A stretch of 64,000 bases of DNA from Herbaspirillum aquaticum (lineage in GTDB: Bacteria; Pseudomonadota; Gammaproteobacteria; Burkholderiales; Burkholderiaceae_D): NCBI RefSeq assembly GCF_002213425.1, contig NZ_NJGV01000002.1:1-64000 (forward strand). The letters run 5' to 3'. Position numbers and translations under genes: made by a program. Position 1 is the stretch's first letter. Every line of letters begins with the position of its first letter. This document shows, piece by piece, positions 1 to 9,974 of this stretch. The notes beneath the pieces are model-generated. The model was given only the letters and a program-made list of their open reading frames with translations, made no database searches and was not told the origin of the DNA.

Positions 1-134
1 GCAGGATCAGGGCAGCGCTGTTCTGCTGCAAGTGAAGTCATGGATGCAGCTTAAATTCTGGCAAACGCTGTCTTGACGGATGGGTCCACTTTATAGTTAC
101 CGGAAAAATTGTCGCGGACTCAACCGGCGCATCC

Positions 135-551
135 ATGGAAATGCCTGTGCTGTTGAGTCCCAGTGGGGTGGTGATACCACTGGTTGATTATTTGCTTTCG
201 GTTAGGCGAAGCATGAGCTGGAGAGACAAGCTAGTGCATGCTGTGAAGCTCTTTTTGGAATATGTTGAATCTTCCGCACAGCCTGGAGCGGCAGATTGGA
301 CAGTACTTAGAAATTTTTCGAATTGTCTTTCTCTTGGCACCGTGGACACTAAGACTGGGAATGACCCCAGCGGATTGTTTTGGTCGCCGTCAGGGAAAAA
401 CGCCCACAATGAGATTATTTCGATGCTGTCGGATTTTTTCGACTGGTTGGGTGAGAACGGGCTGCCGCGTGCTAAAGAATTTAATCCAAGGTATCGAGGA
501 AGCGTATATGACCAGAAGATATCGCCTTATTTGATTCATCTGCTTCGATAG
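135..551 (+). pseudogene. Truncated tyrosine-recombinase-like protein, N-terminal fragment
   Basis: The 138-residue frame has a pattern I associate with the N-terminal SAM-like/core-binding region of large tyrosine recombinases, of the kind found in recombinase trios or gamma-mobile-trio elements. It opens with a 'hydrophobic-x-P-x-G-V' segment, then FLEYVE at about residue 41, a DPSGLFW motif at about 77-83, and SDFFDWL at about 99-105. There is no catalytic R..HxxR..Y domain, and family members are several hundred residues long. Similarity seems to fade around YDQK (residue about 127), after which the frame overlaps an antisense fragment and stops. It is most likely a decayed integrase cut by a deletion or rearrangement. 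The family call rests on motif memory only. Confidence 0.42.
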
Positions 552-788
552 CTCAGCCGCTTCTTCGCGACGCTCACTGTATCTATTTGTGAGGTAAGGC
601 GAAATGTCTCGTATAAGGAGGGTGAACTTAAAGAGATCTTCCATCACGTCGACCACGCGCTCGTAGTATGGCGAGGGTTTCATCTTGCCGGCTTCATCGA
701 ACTCCTTATACGCCTTGGCGGCCGATGACTGATTTGGAACCGTCAGCATCCGCATCCAGCGCCCCAATAGAGAGTAAGAAGTCTCCAC
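500..788 (-). pseudogene. Antisense gene fragment of unknown function
   Basis: On the minus strand, roughly 730 down to 550 reads as a plausible helical, charged protein segment (for example [19 protein letters not shown] followed by [11 protein letters not shown]). The frame continues to 390 only as a shadow of the recombinase fragment, and its upstream end overlaps the next plus-strand ORF. It therefore looks like an internal or C-terminal piece of a gene brought next to the integrase remnant in opposite orientation. No convincing start codon with a ribosome binding site is visible. I do not recognise the family. Confidence 0.25.
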
Positions 789-1153
789 TTTACAGTGAGC
801 CAGCTTTTTCGGTATCGCTAGTATCTCTGTTTAAGAATACTGGTCTCGGAGATGATCATGCACGGATGATCTTGGGGAAGAACGCAATCCTTTATTTACG
901 GCAAATTTTGTTCCAGACACGCAATGCAAGTTGGGGGGGAATGGACGATGTTAAAGAAATACATCAAAAATGTCCCCAAATCATCCCCGCTGCTTGGCAT
1001 GTAGCTTTAGAGGGGCGAATGCCGTTTCGAATGTTTAACTCAATTCACAAACTGAGAAATGATTTGATTTCTTGCGGAGTTATGGCCGATGACCTAGTTT
1101 TGCCCGTGTGGATGCAAGAGACGCCAAGCATTGACGGGACTACAAAAAGTTAA
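725..1153 (+). CDS. Hypothetical protein in element remnant
   Basis: The frame can start at ATG 725 (MTDLEPSAS) and gives a 142-residue protein. After a low-complexity Ser/Ala N-terminus it has ordinary globular composition, with segments such as [10 protein letters not shown] and [14 protein letters not shown] near the C-terminus. No signal peptide or membrane helix is visible, and I recognise no domain. Its AT-leaning codon use resembles the rest of the accessory patch and not the downstream genes. The upstream region overlaps the antisense fragment, so the true N-terminus is uncertain and the ORF may itself be a fusion or fragment. It could be element cargo or a decayed gene. Confidence 0.35.
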   Translation: MTDLEPSASASSAPIESKKSPLYSEPAFSVSLVSLFKNTGLGDDHARMILGKNAILYLRQILFQTRNASWGGMDDVKEIHQKCPQIIPAAWHVALEGRMPFRMFNSIHKLRNDLISCGVMADDLVLPVWMQETPSIDGTTKS

Positions 1154-1191
1154 ACCAGTTTTTCATTGAAGATAATTGCTTTTTGGCAATG

Positions 1192-1258
1192 CATACTTCT
1201 GCATATTTTAGAATTTACAACCTATCGATACTGAGCCAGTGCAAAGTGCATAAGTATG
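1192..1258. repeat. 12-bp imperfect inverted repeat at element end
   Basis: CATACTTCTGCA at 1192-1203 is the inverted copy (11 of 12 matches) of TGCATAAGTATG at 1247-1258. The pair lies directly before the point where the radical SAM coding sequence resumes. Inverted arms beside a junction are typical of recombinase binding sites at element ends, but that role is inferred. A second short repetition, TGCAAAGTGCA, overlaps the right arm. Confidence 0.45.
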
Positions 1259-1266
1259 TAGTTTAA

Positions 1267-2169
1267 GGGGTAACTAGGGAAGGCTGCGAGCACGGCTGCA
1301 TCTACTGCTTCGCGCGGCCTTCGCACAGCTACCTGGGCCTGTCCCCGGGCCTGGATTTCGAAAGCCGCCTGGTGGCCAAGCGCAATGCCCCCGAAGTGCT
1401 GCTGCGCGAACTGGCCAAGCCGTCCTATGAACCCGACACCATCACGGTGGGCATCAATACCGATGCCTACCAGCCCATCGAGCGCGAACGCCAGCTGACC
1501 CGGCGCATCGTGCAGATCCTGCACGACTGCGAGAATCCGGTGGCGCTCATCACCAAGTCCTCCCTGGTCGAACGCGACATCGACCTGCTGGCGCCCATGG
1601 CAGCCAAGGGGCAGGCCATCGTCGCGGTGACGATTACCACACTGGATGCGACCATCGCGCGCACGCTGGAGCCGCGGGCGGCCAGCCCGGCGCGGCGGCT
1701 GCGGGTGATTCGCACGCTGGCCGAGGCGGGCATTCCGGTGAGCGTATCGATTGCACCGGTGATCCCCTTCGTCACCGAACCGGACCTGGAACGCGTCATG
1801 GAAGCGGCCGTCGAGGCCGGGGCGCGCCAGGCGGGCTACATCGTGCTGCGCCTGCCATGGGAGGTCAGCCCGCTGTTCCGGCAGTGGCTGCAGGCGCATT
1901 TCCCCGACCGTGCGGCGCGGGTGATGAACCGCATCCAGGACATGCGCGGCGGCAAGGATTACGACGCCGATTTCGCCACCCGCATGCGCGGCACCGGGGT
2001 CTGGGCCGACCTGCTGCACCAGCGCTTCGAGAAGGCCAGCCGGCGCCTGGGTATCGATCACCGCCATCGTGCCTTCGCCACGCTGGATGCCAGCCGCTTC
2101 AGGCGGCCTGTGGTGGTGCCGGCGGGGCAGGGGCGGTCGGCGGGCGATGCCCAGCTCGATTTGTTCTGA
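1267..2169 (+). pseudogene. PA0069-type radical SAM protein, N-terminally truncated
   Basis: The reading frame from the codon at 1282 encodes GCEHGCIYCFARPSHSYLG, the CxxxCxxC iron-sulfur/SAM binding motif, and continues through about 295 residues of a PA0069/SplB-like radical SAM protein (for example DTITVGINTDAYQP, VALITKSSL, SVSIAPVIPF) to a stop at 2167-2169. Intact relatives begin well upstream of this motif, with an N-terminal region of very roughly 90 residues. Here there is an in-frame stop at 1264-1266 and no start codon between it and the motif. The first usable start (GTG 1372) would omit all three cluster cysteines. The gene is therefore decapitated at the element junction and should be inactive as a radical SAM enzyme. 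The substrate of this family is not known to me. Confidence 0.85.
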
Positions 2170-2227
2170 GCGGGACGGCCGGCGGCTGGTAAGATCCGCG
2201 TTTTCGTCCGTTTCTTCACTTCTCTGC

Positions 2228-3553
2228 ATGCACACCCTGGAACAACTGCGCAGCGGCGCCCTGGAAGGCATTACCCGCCTGTCCCTGTCGTGCGGGCTGC
2301 GCGAATTCCCGCCAGAAATCTTCACCCTGGCCGAAACCCTTGAGATTCTGGACCTCAGCGGCAACGAGCTGACGGCCTTGCCCGAGGGCCTGCCGCGGTT
2401 GCACCGGCTGCGCATCGTCTTCTGTTCCGACAATCCCTTCACCGAATTGCCCGCTGTATTGGGACGCTGCCCGTCGCTGGAGATGATCGGTTTCAAGGCC
2501 AACCGGATCGAGCACGTTCCTGCCGAATCGCTGCCCCCCACGCTGCGCTGGCTGGTCCTGACCGACAACCGGATCGAACAGCTGCCATCAAGCATCGGGC
2601 AATGCCCGCGCCTGCAGAAGCTGATGCTGGCCGGCAATCGCCTGCGCGCGCTGCCGCCGGAACTGGCGGCCTGCCGCAACCTGGAGCTGTTGCGCCTGTC
2701 GGCCAATGCGCTGGAGGCGTTTCCGCATTGGCTGCTGACCTTGCCGCGCCTGAGCTGGCTGGCCATGGCAGGCAATCCCTGGTGTGCAGCGGTGGAAGAG
2801 GCGGCGGATCGCAACGCGCAAGTCGCGGCCATCGATTGGGACGACCTGGCCTTGGGCGAAAAGCTGGGGGAAGGCGCCTCCGGTGTGATCCACGCGGCCC
2901 GGTGGACCGTGGAGGGCAGGTCGCAGCCAGTGGCGGTGAAGCTGTTCAAGGGCGCGGTCACCAGTGATGGCCTGCCCGAGCGCGAGATGGCGGCCTGCAT
3001 CATGGCCGGCAGCCATCGCGGGCTCATCCCCGTGCTGGGCCGCTTGCATGGGCATCCGCAAGCGGTGCAGGCCCTGGTGATGCCGTTGATCGATCCTGAT
3101 TTCAAGGTGTTGGCCGGCCCGCCCAGCCTGCAATCCTGCTCGCGCGATGTCTATGCACAAGGCTTCACGCTGGCCTGGAGCCAGGTGATCGCCATCGCAC
3201 GCGATATCGCCTCGGCAGCAGCCCACCTGCACGCGCAGGGCATCGTGCACGGTGACCTCTATGGTCACAACATCCTGCATCGGGAGGGTGAAGCCTTGCT
3301 GGGCGATTTTGGTGCGGCCTGGTTCTACGATGTCGAACAGCCGCATGCCTGGGGTGTGCAGGCCATGGAGGTGCGGGCCTACGGCTGCCTGCTGGAAGAG
3401 TTGCTCGCGCATGGCCAGCCGGCAGATGACGCCGGCAAGAAGCAGCGAGCAGCCCTGGCCGGGGTGCGCCAGGCTTGCCTGAGCGCCGATGCCGCCGCGC
3501 GGCCGCATTTCGAGGCCATCGTGGCCATGCTGGATAATCTGACTGCGGGCTGA
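2228..3553 (+). CDS. Leucine-rich-repeat / protein kinase fusion protein
   Basis: 441 residues starting at ATG 2228. The N-terminal half (about 25-205) is a run of leucine-rich repeats with LxxLxLxxNxLxxLP spacing (for example LEILDLSGNELTALP). The C-terminal half (about 210-435) is a eukaryotic-like Ser/Thr kinase: glycine loop GEGASGV near 213, VAVKLF lysine, catalytic loop HGDLYGHN near 340, and DFG near 358. The loop has HGD instead of HRD, and the segment after DFG is very short with no recognisable APE motif, so the activation segment is minimal. No signal peptide or membrane segment is visible, so it is probably cytoplasmic. LRR-kinases of this layout occur in several plant-associated and environmental proteobacteria. 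The substrate is unknown. Confidence 0.88.
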   Translation: MHTLEQLRSGALEGITRLSLSCGLREFPPEIFTLAETLEILDLSGNELTALPEGLPRLHRLRIVFCSDNPFTELPAVLGRCPSLEMIGFKANRIEHVPAESLPPTLRWLVLTDNRIEQLPSSIGQCPRLQKLMLAGNRLRALPPELAACRNLELLRLSANALEAFPHWLLTLPRLSWLAMAGNPWCAAVEEAADRNAQVAAIDWDDLALGEKLGEGASGVIHAARWTVEGRSQPVAVKLFKGAVTSDGLPEREMAACIMAGSHRGLIPVLGRLHGHPQAVQALVMPLIDPDFKVLAGPPSLQSCSRDVYAQGFTLAWSQVIAIARDIASAAAHLHAQGIVHGDLYGHNILHREGEALLGDFGAAWFYDVEQPHAWGVQAMEVRAYGCLLEELLAHGQPADDAGKKQRAALAGVRQACLSADAAARPHFEAIVAMLDNLTAG

Positions 3554-3561
3554 AGCGGCGT

Positions 3562-4215
3562 TCAGGCCCGTTCGCTGGAGCGCAGCAGCACCACCAGCGC
3601 ACCCGCGCCGCCATCGGCTGCGCGGGCCTGGCAGAAGGCCATCACTTCATCCTTCTGCGCCAGCCAGTTGCGCACCTTGTGCTTGAGTACGGGCTCCTTG
3701 TTCACCGAACCGAGTCCCTTGCCGTGGATCACCCGCACGCAGCGCAGGCCGCGGCGGCGTGACTGGCGCAAGAATTCACCTAACGCTTCACGGGCCTGGT
3801 CGCGGCGATAACCGTGCAGGTCCAGCTGGGCCTGGATTACCCAGTTGCCGCGCCGCAGCTTGCTCAAGACATCCATGCCCACGCCGGGGCGGGCGAAACT
3901 GAGGTTTTCGTCGCTGTCCATGAGCGTGTCGACGGTGAACTCGTCGGAGAGCGACTCGAGCAGCGCGGCCTGTTCATCGGCCAGGTGCTGGCGGGGAATG
4001 GGGAGGGGAGGTTCCGGCAGGTAATGCGCCTTGTCGACCACTTCGGGACGCAAGGGCGCCACCTGGCCGATGCTGTTGCGAAAGATGTTGGCTTCCTCGC
4101 GGGCTGCCGCTTCCTGGCGCTGGCGCTCGGCCAAGGCCAGTGCGCGCGCTTTTTCCTGTTCCTGCAGATCGCGGCGCAATCCCTGGAGCGCCGAGAAATC
4201 CTTCATTGTCGCCAT
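3562..4215 (-). CDS. Smr (MutS2-type) domain protein, predicted DNA endonuclease
   Basis: About 217 residues from the ATG at 4215; ATG 4206 and GTG 4224 are alternatives. A charged, coiled-coil-like N-terminus (about 1-40, rich in E, R, Q and A) precedes a C-terminal Smr domain that begins LDLHGYRRDQAREAL and carries the HGKGLGS (HGxG) nuclease motif. Stand-alone Smr proteins are thought to nick branched DNA or RNA, acting in recombination, repair or ribosome rescue. The end lies 9 bases from the convergent kinase gene. The family call is secure; the biological role is not. Confidence 0.9.
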   Translation of the reverse strand: MATMKDFSALQGLRRDLQEQEKARALALAERQRQEAAAREEANIFRNSIGQVAPLRPEVVDKAHYLPEPPLPIPRQHLADEQAALLESLSDEFTVDTLMDSDENLSFARPGVGMDVLSKLRRGNWVIQAQLDLHGYRRDQAREALGEFLRQSRRRGLRCVRVIHGKGLGSVNKEPVLKHKVRNWLAQKDEVMAFCQARAADGGAGALVVLLRSSERA

Positions 4216-4282
4216 GACAGCCACCCAACCCTGTAGCGTATTGTTCCCTAGGTGACTACTTTAGCAGAAGCGGGCGAGCTCT

Positions 4283-4624
4283 TCAGCCGCAGGCGACCTT
4301 GATGATGACCAGGCCCGGATCGACGTGCAGGTTCAGGCGGCGCGGGTTGAAGTCCATGGTGGCAGCGTCATCGGGTTTGAGCACGCGGATGTCGGTGGCG
4401 CCGGACTCGGCCAGCGCCTGGCGTTCCACGTAGCCGCTGTAGTTCTCGCCGATCAGGTGATCGGCGCGGGAGGCATCGCATTGGCCGGCTGTGGCATTGG
4501 CCACCGGCGTGTCGCGCGAAGCGCTGCAGGCCACCAGCACGGCGCCCAGGCTCATGGTGGCCAATACCGCCTTGATGCCCGGCGATCGCACGCCGGCGCG
4601 GGAGGGAGTTGAGTGATAGGGCAC
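4283..4624 (-). CDS. Peptidase inhibitor I78-like lipoprotein
   Basis: 113 residues from GTG 4624, chosen because GAGGAAAG lies just upstream and the product then has a clean lipoprotein signal: a hydrophobic stretch ending LVAC with the lipobox cysteine at about 33. The mature part contains C..SRADHLIGENYSG, ALAESGATDIRVLKP and a terminal RLNLHVDP..VIIKVACG. This matches the I78 family of small serine-protease (elastase/subtilisin) inhibitors. It is presumably anchored in the envelope and protects against secreted proteases. Transcription can enter from trxB upstream on the same strand, but a strong terminator separates them. Confidence 0.82.
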   Translation of the reverse strand: MPYHSTPSRAGVRSPGIKAVLATMSLGAVLVACSASRDTPVANATAGQCDASRADHLIGENYSGYVERQALAESGATDIRVLKPDDAATMDFNPRRLNLHVDPGLVIIKVACG

Positions 4625-4674
4625 GATGCTTTCCTCGGTCTTGATGATTCTTGTGTTGGATTGCTCGAGTGAAA

Positions 4675-4711
4675 CAAAAAAGCCGGGACGACAACTCGTC
4701 ACCGGCTTTTG
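4675..4711 (-). terminator. Rho-independent terminator of trxB
   Basis: Read on the minus strand, a stem of AAAAGCCGG with CCGGCTTTT plus an inner GACGA/TCGTC stem is followed by a T-run (TTTTTTGTTTC). It lies 58 bases past the trxB stop codon and before the I78 gene. Confidence 0.85.
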
Positions 4712-4768
4712 GAGTGCCCGTTGCGTTGCGAGTTCTCGCAGCGCAGCATTTTACATGGCTTTATTTGC

Positions 4769-6118
<1,350 letters not shown>

Positions 6119-8461
6119 ATGTCCAAGACGAGTCAAGCCCACATCCGCACCAACAAGACGCCGGCGCCTCCCATGCCCAACCGTCTGGTACGGCTGTTAT
6201 CGGAGGCGCGCTGGCTGGCGCTGGCGGCCTTGCTGGCCTATCTGGCGCTGATCCTGCTGAGCTATGCCAAGACCGACCCCGGCTGGTCGGTGGCCAGCTC
6301 GGTGCCGCGCGTGGGCAACTGGGGCGGCCGTGTGGGGGCCTGGATGGCCGACCTGCTGCTCTACATCTTCGGGCTCTCGGCCTGGTGGTGGTGCGTGCTG
6401 CTGGGGCGCTCGGTATGGACCGGCTACCGCCGCCTGTCGAACCGCTTCCTGGTCGCCCAGCCGGTGGAACCGGAACACCATCAGGAACCGCTGATCCGCG
6501 CGGTCGGCTTCGTCTTCATGCTCACCGGCAGCATGGGTATCGAATTCACCCGCATGCAGCGCTTTGCGCCCAAGCTGCCGCATTCGCCCGGTGGCGTGCT
6601 GGGGGAGATGATCGGTTCGGGCATGCAGCCGACCTTCGGTTTCACGGGGTCCACCTTGCTGCTGTTGCTGCTGTTCGGGCTGGGTTTCTCGCTGCTGTTC
6701 CAGGTCTCCTGGCTGGCGGCGGTGGAACGCATCGGTGGCATGATCGAGGATGGCCTGTTCTGGGTGCGCGACTTCTTCGCCGCCCGTGCCGATCGCCGCG
6801 CCGGCCAGGAAGCCGCCGTCAAGCGCGAGGAAACCGTGGTGCAGGAACGCGCCAAGATCGTGGAAGCGCCGCCGATCCGCATCGAACCGCAAATCGTCGA
6901 AGTGCAGAAATCCGACCGCGTCCAGAAGGAGAAGCAGACCAGCCTCTTCGATGACCTCAACAGCGAATTGCCGCCCCTGTCCCTGCTGGATGAAGCACCG
7001 CCGGCGCAGCAGACAGTCTCGGTGGAAACCCTGGAATTCACCAGCCGCCTGATTGAAAAGAAGCTCGCCGACTTCGGTGTCGAGGTCAAGGTGGTGGCGG
7101 CCTATCCGGGCCCGGTGATCACCCGCTACGAAATCGAACCGGCCACGGGGGTGAAGGGCAGCCAGATCGTCAACCTGGCGCGCGACCTGGCGCGCTCGCT
7201 GTCGCTGACCTCGATCCGCGTGGTGGAAGTCATCCAGGGCAAGAATTTCATGGGCCTGGAGCTGCCCAATCCCAAGCGCCAGATCGTGCGCCTGACCGAG
7301 ATCCTCGGCTCCAAGGTCTACAACGACAGCCATTCCAGCCTCACCGTGGCGCTGGGCAAGGACATTGCCGGCAATCCGGTGGTGGCCGACCTGGCCAAGA
7401 TGCCGCACTTGCTGGTGGCCGGTACCACCGGTTCGGGCAAGTCGGTGGGCATCAATGCCACCATTCTGTCGCTGCTGTACAAATCCTCGCCACGCCAGGT
7501 GCGCCTGATCCTGATCGATCCCAAGATGCTGGAACTGTCGATTTACGAGGGCATTCCGCACCTGCTGGCGCCGGTGGTGACCGACATGCGCCAGGCCGGC
7601 CACGCCCTGAACTGGGCGGTGGAAGAGATGGAGCGCCGCTACAAGAAGATGTCCAAGCTGGGCGTGCGCAACCTGGCCGGCTACAACCAGAAGATCATCG
7701 ACGCCGAGAAGCGCGGCGAGAAGATCCCCAATCCCTTCAGCCTCACCCCGGATGCGCCGGAACCGCTGGAGCAGCTGGAAACCATCGTCATCATCATCGA
7801 CGAACTGGCCGACCTGATGATGGTGGTGGGCAAGAAGGTGGAAGAACTGATTGCCCGCATCGCCCAGAAGGCGCGCGCGGCCGGCATCCACCTGATCCTG
7901 GCCACGCAGCGGCCGTCGGTGGACGTCATCACCGGCCTGATCAAGGCCAACGTGCCTACCCGTATCGCCTTCCAGGTGTCGTCCAAGATCGACTCCCGCA
8001 CCATCCTTGACCAGATGGGTGCCGAAACCCTGCTGGGCATGGGTGACATGCTCTACAACCCGCCGGGTACGGCCTTGCCGGTGCGCGTACACGGCGCCTT
8101 CGTCTCGGATGACGAAGTGCATCGCGTCGTGGAGCACCTCAAATCCCAGGGGGAACCGAATTACATCGAGGGCATCCTAGAAGGAGGCGTGCTGGAGGAC
8201 GCCGACGGTGGCGGTGGCAGCGGTGCTGCGGCCGGTGCCGGTGGCGGCGAAGGTGACGAGATGTACGACCAGGCCGTGGCCGTGGTCCTGAAACATCGCC
8301 GGGCCTCGATCTCGCTGGTACAGCGTCACCTGCGCATCGGCTACAACCGCGCGGCGCGTTTGCTGGAGCAGATGGAGCAAAGCGGTCTCGTCTCCACCAT
8401 GCAATCCAATGGCAACCGTGAAATCCTGGTGCCGGCAGGTGCCAGCGATGCGGCTGAATAA
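6119..8461 (+). CDS. ftsK: DNA translocase FtsK
   Basis: 780 residues from ATG 6119, which is preferred over an upstream in-frame ATG at 6089. Four predicted membrane helices fill the first 180 residues or so. A short charged linker then leads to the motor domain, with Walker A GTTGSGKS near residue 435 and Walker [10 protein letters not shown] near 560. A Gly/Ala-rich hinge precedes a C-terminal winged-helix gamma domain ([18 protein letters not shown]) that reads KOPS sequences and activates XerCD. It acts at the septum in chromosome dimer resolution and segregation. The linker is much shorter than in E. coli, as usual in betaproteobacteria. The next gene is lolA. Confidence 0.97.
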   Translation: MSKTSQAHIRTNKTPAPPMPNRLVRLLSEARWLALAALLAYLALILLSYAKTDPGWSVASSVPRVGNWGGRVGAWMADLLLYIFGLSAWWWCVLLGRSVWTGYRRLSNRFLVAQPVEPEHHQEPLIRAVGFVFMLTGSMGIEFTRMQRFAPKLPHSPGGVLGEMIGSGMQPTFGFTGSTLLLLLLFGLGFSLLFQVSWLAAVERIGGMIEDGLFWVRDFFAARADRRAGQEAAVKREETVVQERAKIVEAPPIRIEPQIVEVQKSDRVQKEKQTSLFDDLNSELPPLSLLDEAPPAQQTVSVETLEFTSRLIEKKLADFGVEVKVVAAYPGPVITRYEIEPATGVKGSQIVNLARDLARSLSLTSIRVVEVIQGKNFMGLELPNPKRQIVRLTEILGSKVYNDSHSSLTVALGKDIAGNPVVADLAKMPHLLVAGTTGSGKSVGINATILSLLYKSSPRQVRLILIDPKMLELSIYEGIPHLLAPVVTDMRQAGHALNWAVEEMERRYKKMSKLGVRNLAGYNQKIIDAEKRGEKIPNPFSLTPDAPEPLEQLETIVIIIDELADLMMVVGKKVEELIARIAQKARAAGIHLILATQRPSVDVITGLIKANVPTRIAFQVSSKIDSRTILDQMGAETLLGMGDMLYNPPGTALPVRVHGAFVSDDEVHRVVEHLKSQGEPNYIEGILEGGVLEDADGGGGSGAAAGAGGGEGDEMYDQAVAVVLKHRRASISLVQRHLRIGYNRAARLLEQMEQSGLVSTMQSNGNREILVPAGASDAAE

Positions 8462-8574
8462 GCCGCGTTCCAGCCAGACCGCATCCCGTCATCAACAGCA
8501 CGCCCAGAAGGCCGGCCACTGTCGCGCCGGCCGCCACCTTGCTGGTGGCATCCGTCAAGAAGGAATCGAATAAC

Positions 8575-9288
8575 ATGGACAATTCCAGAAACGCTCTCCG
8601 CTCGCGCACTGCGCAAGCCCGCACCTTGAACCTGCGCCGCCTGGTCATGGCAGCCGGTCTTTCGGCACTGGCGGTGGCCAGTGCCATCGCCATCACCGCG
8701 CTGACCCCCGGCCGCGCCTCGGCTGCTGCGCTGGACCAGTTCAAGCAGTTCGTCAGCAGCACGCAATCGGCCAAGGGGGCGTTCACCCAGCGCATGGTGC
8801 GGGTCGAGAACGGCAGCTCCAAGGTGGTCAATACCTCCAGTGGCAGCTTCGTGTTTTCGCGTCCGGGCAAATTCATCTGGACCTACCAGAAGCCCTATGA
8901 GCAGGTGATCCAGGCCGACGGGGAAAAACTCTTCATCTACGACAAGGACCTCAACCAGGTCACCACCAAGAAACTGGGCAATGCGCTGGGCTCTTCGCCG
9001 GCGGCCATCCTCTTCGGCAGCAATGACCTGGAAAAAAACTTCACCTTGAAGGAAGCCGGCACCAAGGATGGACTGGAATGGCTGCAAGCCGTACCCAAGA
9101 GCAAGGATACGACCTTCGACAACATCGGCATCGGCCTGAAGAACGGCACGCCCGTGGCCATGGAACTGCATGATTCCTTTGGCCAGGTCTCGGTGTTGAG
9201 CTTCGACAGCTTCGAGAAGAATCCGCCGCTCAAGGGCAACAGCTTCAACTTCACGGTGCCGAAGGGTGCGGACGTGTTCGAGAACTGA
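8575..9288 (+). CDS. lolA: Outer-membrane lipoprotein carrier protein LolA
   Basis: 237 residues from ATG 8575, with AAGGAA upstream. A long N-region and hydrophobic core ending near GRASAAA form a signal peptide, so the mature protein is periplasmic. The mature start ALDQFKQFVSSTQSAKGAFTQ and the later GKFIWTYQKPYEQVI are typical of LolA. It carries lipoproteins from LolCDE across the periplasm to LolB. It lies between ftsK and rarA, the conserved ftsK-lolA-rarA order, here interrupted by the antisense ferredoxin gene. Confidence 0.96.
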   Translation: MDNSRNALRSRTAQARTLNLRRLVMAAGLSALAVASAIAITALTPGRASAAALDQFKQFVSSTQSAKGAFTQRMVRVENGSSKVVNTSSGSFVFSRPGKFIWTYQKPYEQVIQADGEKLFIYDKDLNQVTTKKLGNALGSSPAAILFGSNDLEKNFTLKEAGTKDGLEWLQAVPKSKDTTFDNIGIGLKNGTPVAMELHDSFGQVSVLSFDSFEKNPPLKGNSFNFTVPKGADVFEN

Positions 9289-9305
9289 TCGGTTTCCCCC
9301 TTCAC

Positions 9306-9349
9306 ATGAAAACAGCCCCGCAAGCGCATGCCTGCGGGGCTGTTTTCAT
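9306..9349. terminator. Bidirectional terminator between lolA and fdxA
   Basis: A perfect 17-bp stem (9306-9322 with 9333-9349), whose arms carry AAAACAGCCCCGCA and its complement, encloses a 10-base loop. T-runs occur on both strands, so it can end both convergent genes. Confidence 0.9.
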
Positions 9350-9365
9350 GTCGGGCGCGTGGATG

Positions 9366-9704
9366 TCAGGGCTCGGGCATTTTCAGCAGCGGCAGCTTGC
9401 CGGTAACGTCTTTCCACTGCGCATGATCGGGCAGGGGCGGCTGGGCCTTGGTGATGGGTTTCCAGCCCGGCAGCTTGGCCAGGCGGGCGTTGAGGTCCTC
9501 GAAGTGCGACAGGGCGGCGGGCAGGTCGGTGGCATTGTAGATGGCACCGACCGGGCATTCCGGCACGCACATGGAGCAGTCGATGCAGCCGTCCGGATCG
9601 ATGGCCAGGAAATTCGGGCCTTCCACGAAGCAGTCCATGGGGCAGACGCTGACGCAATCGGTGTACTTGCACTGGATACAGGAATCGGTGACGACGAAGG
9701 GCAT
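9366..9704 (-). CDS. fdxA: Seven-iron ferredoxin FdxA
   Basis: 112 residues. The N-terminal third holds the cysteines of a [3Fe-4S][4Fe-4S] ferredoxin (CIQCKYTDCVSVCPMDC and CIDCSMCVPECPVGA). The C-terminal extension, ending near LPLLKMPEP, is typical of the FdxA type found in proteobacteria. It is a cytoplasmic electron carrier. It sits on the opposite strand between lolA and rarA, with its own promoter presumably upstream of 9704. Confidence 0.95.
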   Translation of the reverse strand: MPFVVTDSCIQCKYTDCVSVCPMDCFVEGPNFLAIDPDGCIDCSMCVPECPVGAIYNATDLPAALSHFEDLNARLAKLPGWKPITKAQPPLPDHAQWKDVTGKLPLLKMPEP

Positions 9705-9974
9705 GGAAAGCAGGGGAAAGGGCAGGTAAAAGGGCGATGTGAAGAAAAACGCGCAGGCGGCATTTTAACCGCTGCCGCTGATGGCTGCAGGCGCAGCCCG
9801 TCATCGCGCCATCGCCCTCGCGGCGGCCTGCTGCGTTAGACTACGGCCTTTGGTGAATGCGCCTTGCAATCCGGCGCTGCGCCCGCATCCTGATGACTAT
9901 GAACTTTATTTCGCTGGCCGCGCTGTGGCCGTCCTCTTTGCCTGTTGATTCCCGCTGCCTGCAGGAGGCTGCCC

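Larger units (their letters stand above)
1..1281. mobile_element. Degenerate end of an integrated element
   Basis: This stretch is visibly AT-richer than the roughly 60+% GC sequence that follows. It contains a recombinase-like N-terminal fragment (135-551), an antisense fragment (about 550-790), an unknown ORF (725-1153) and an inverted repeat (1192-1258), and it stops abruptly inside a conserved radical SAM coding sequence at about 1267-1281. The left part runs off the window. Bases 1-134 hold no gene I can support, although a frame open from base 2 to a stop at 74-76 could be the tail of a gene lying to the left. That the block is a mobile-element remnant is inferred from composition, gene content and the broken host gene. 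The exact element family is not established. Confidence 0.55.

Noticed and set aside
1222..3105. 627-residue minus-strand frame
   Set aside because: Shadow of the radical SAM and LRR-kinase genes; low-complexity Arg/Ser/Gly composition typical of antisense frames in GC-rich DNA.
6197..8137. 646-residue minus-strand frame
   Set aside because: Antisense of ftsK, rich in His, Gln, Arg and Gly, with no family motifs.
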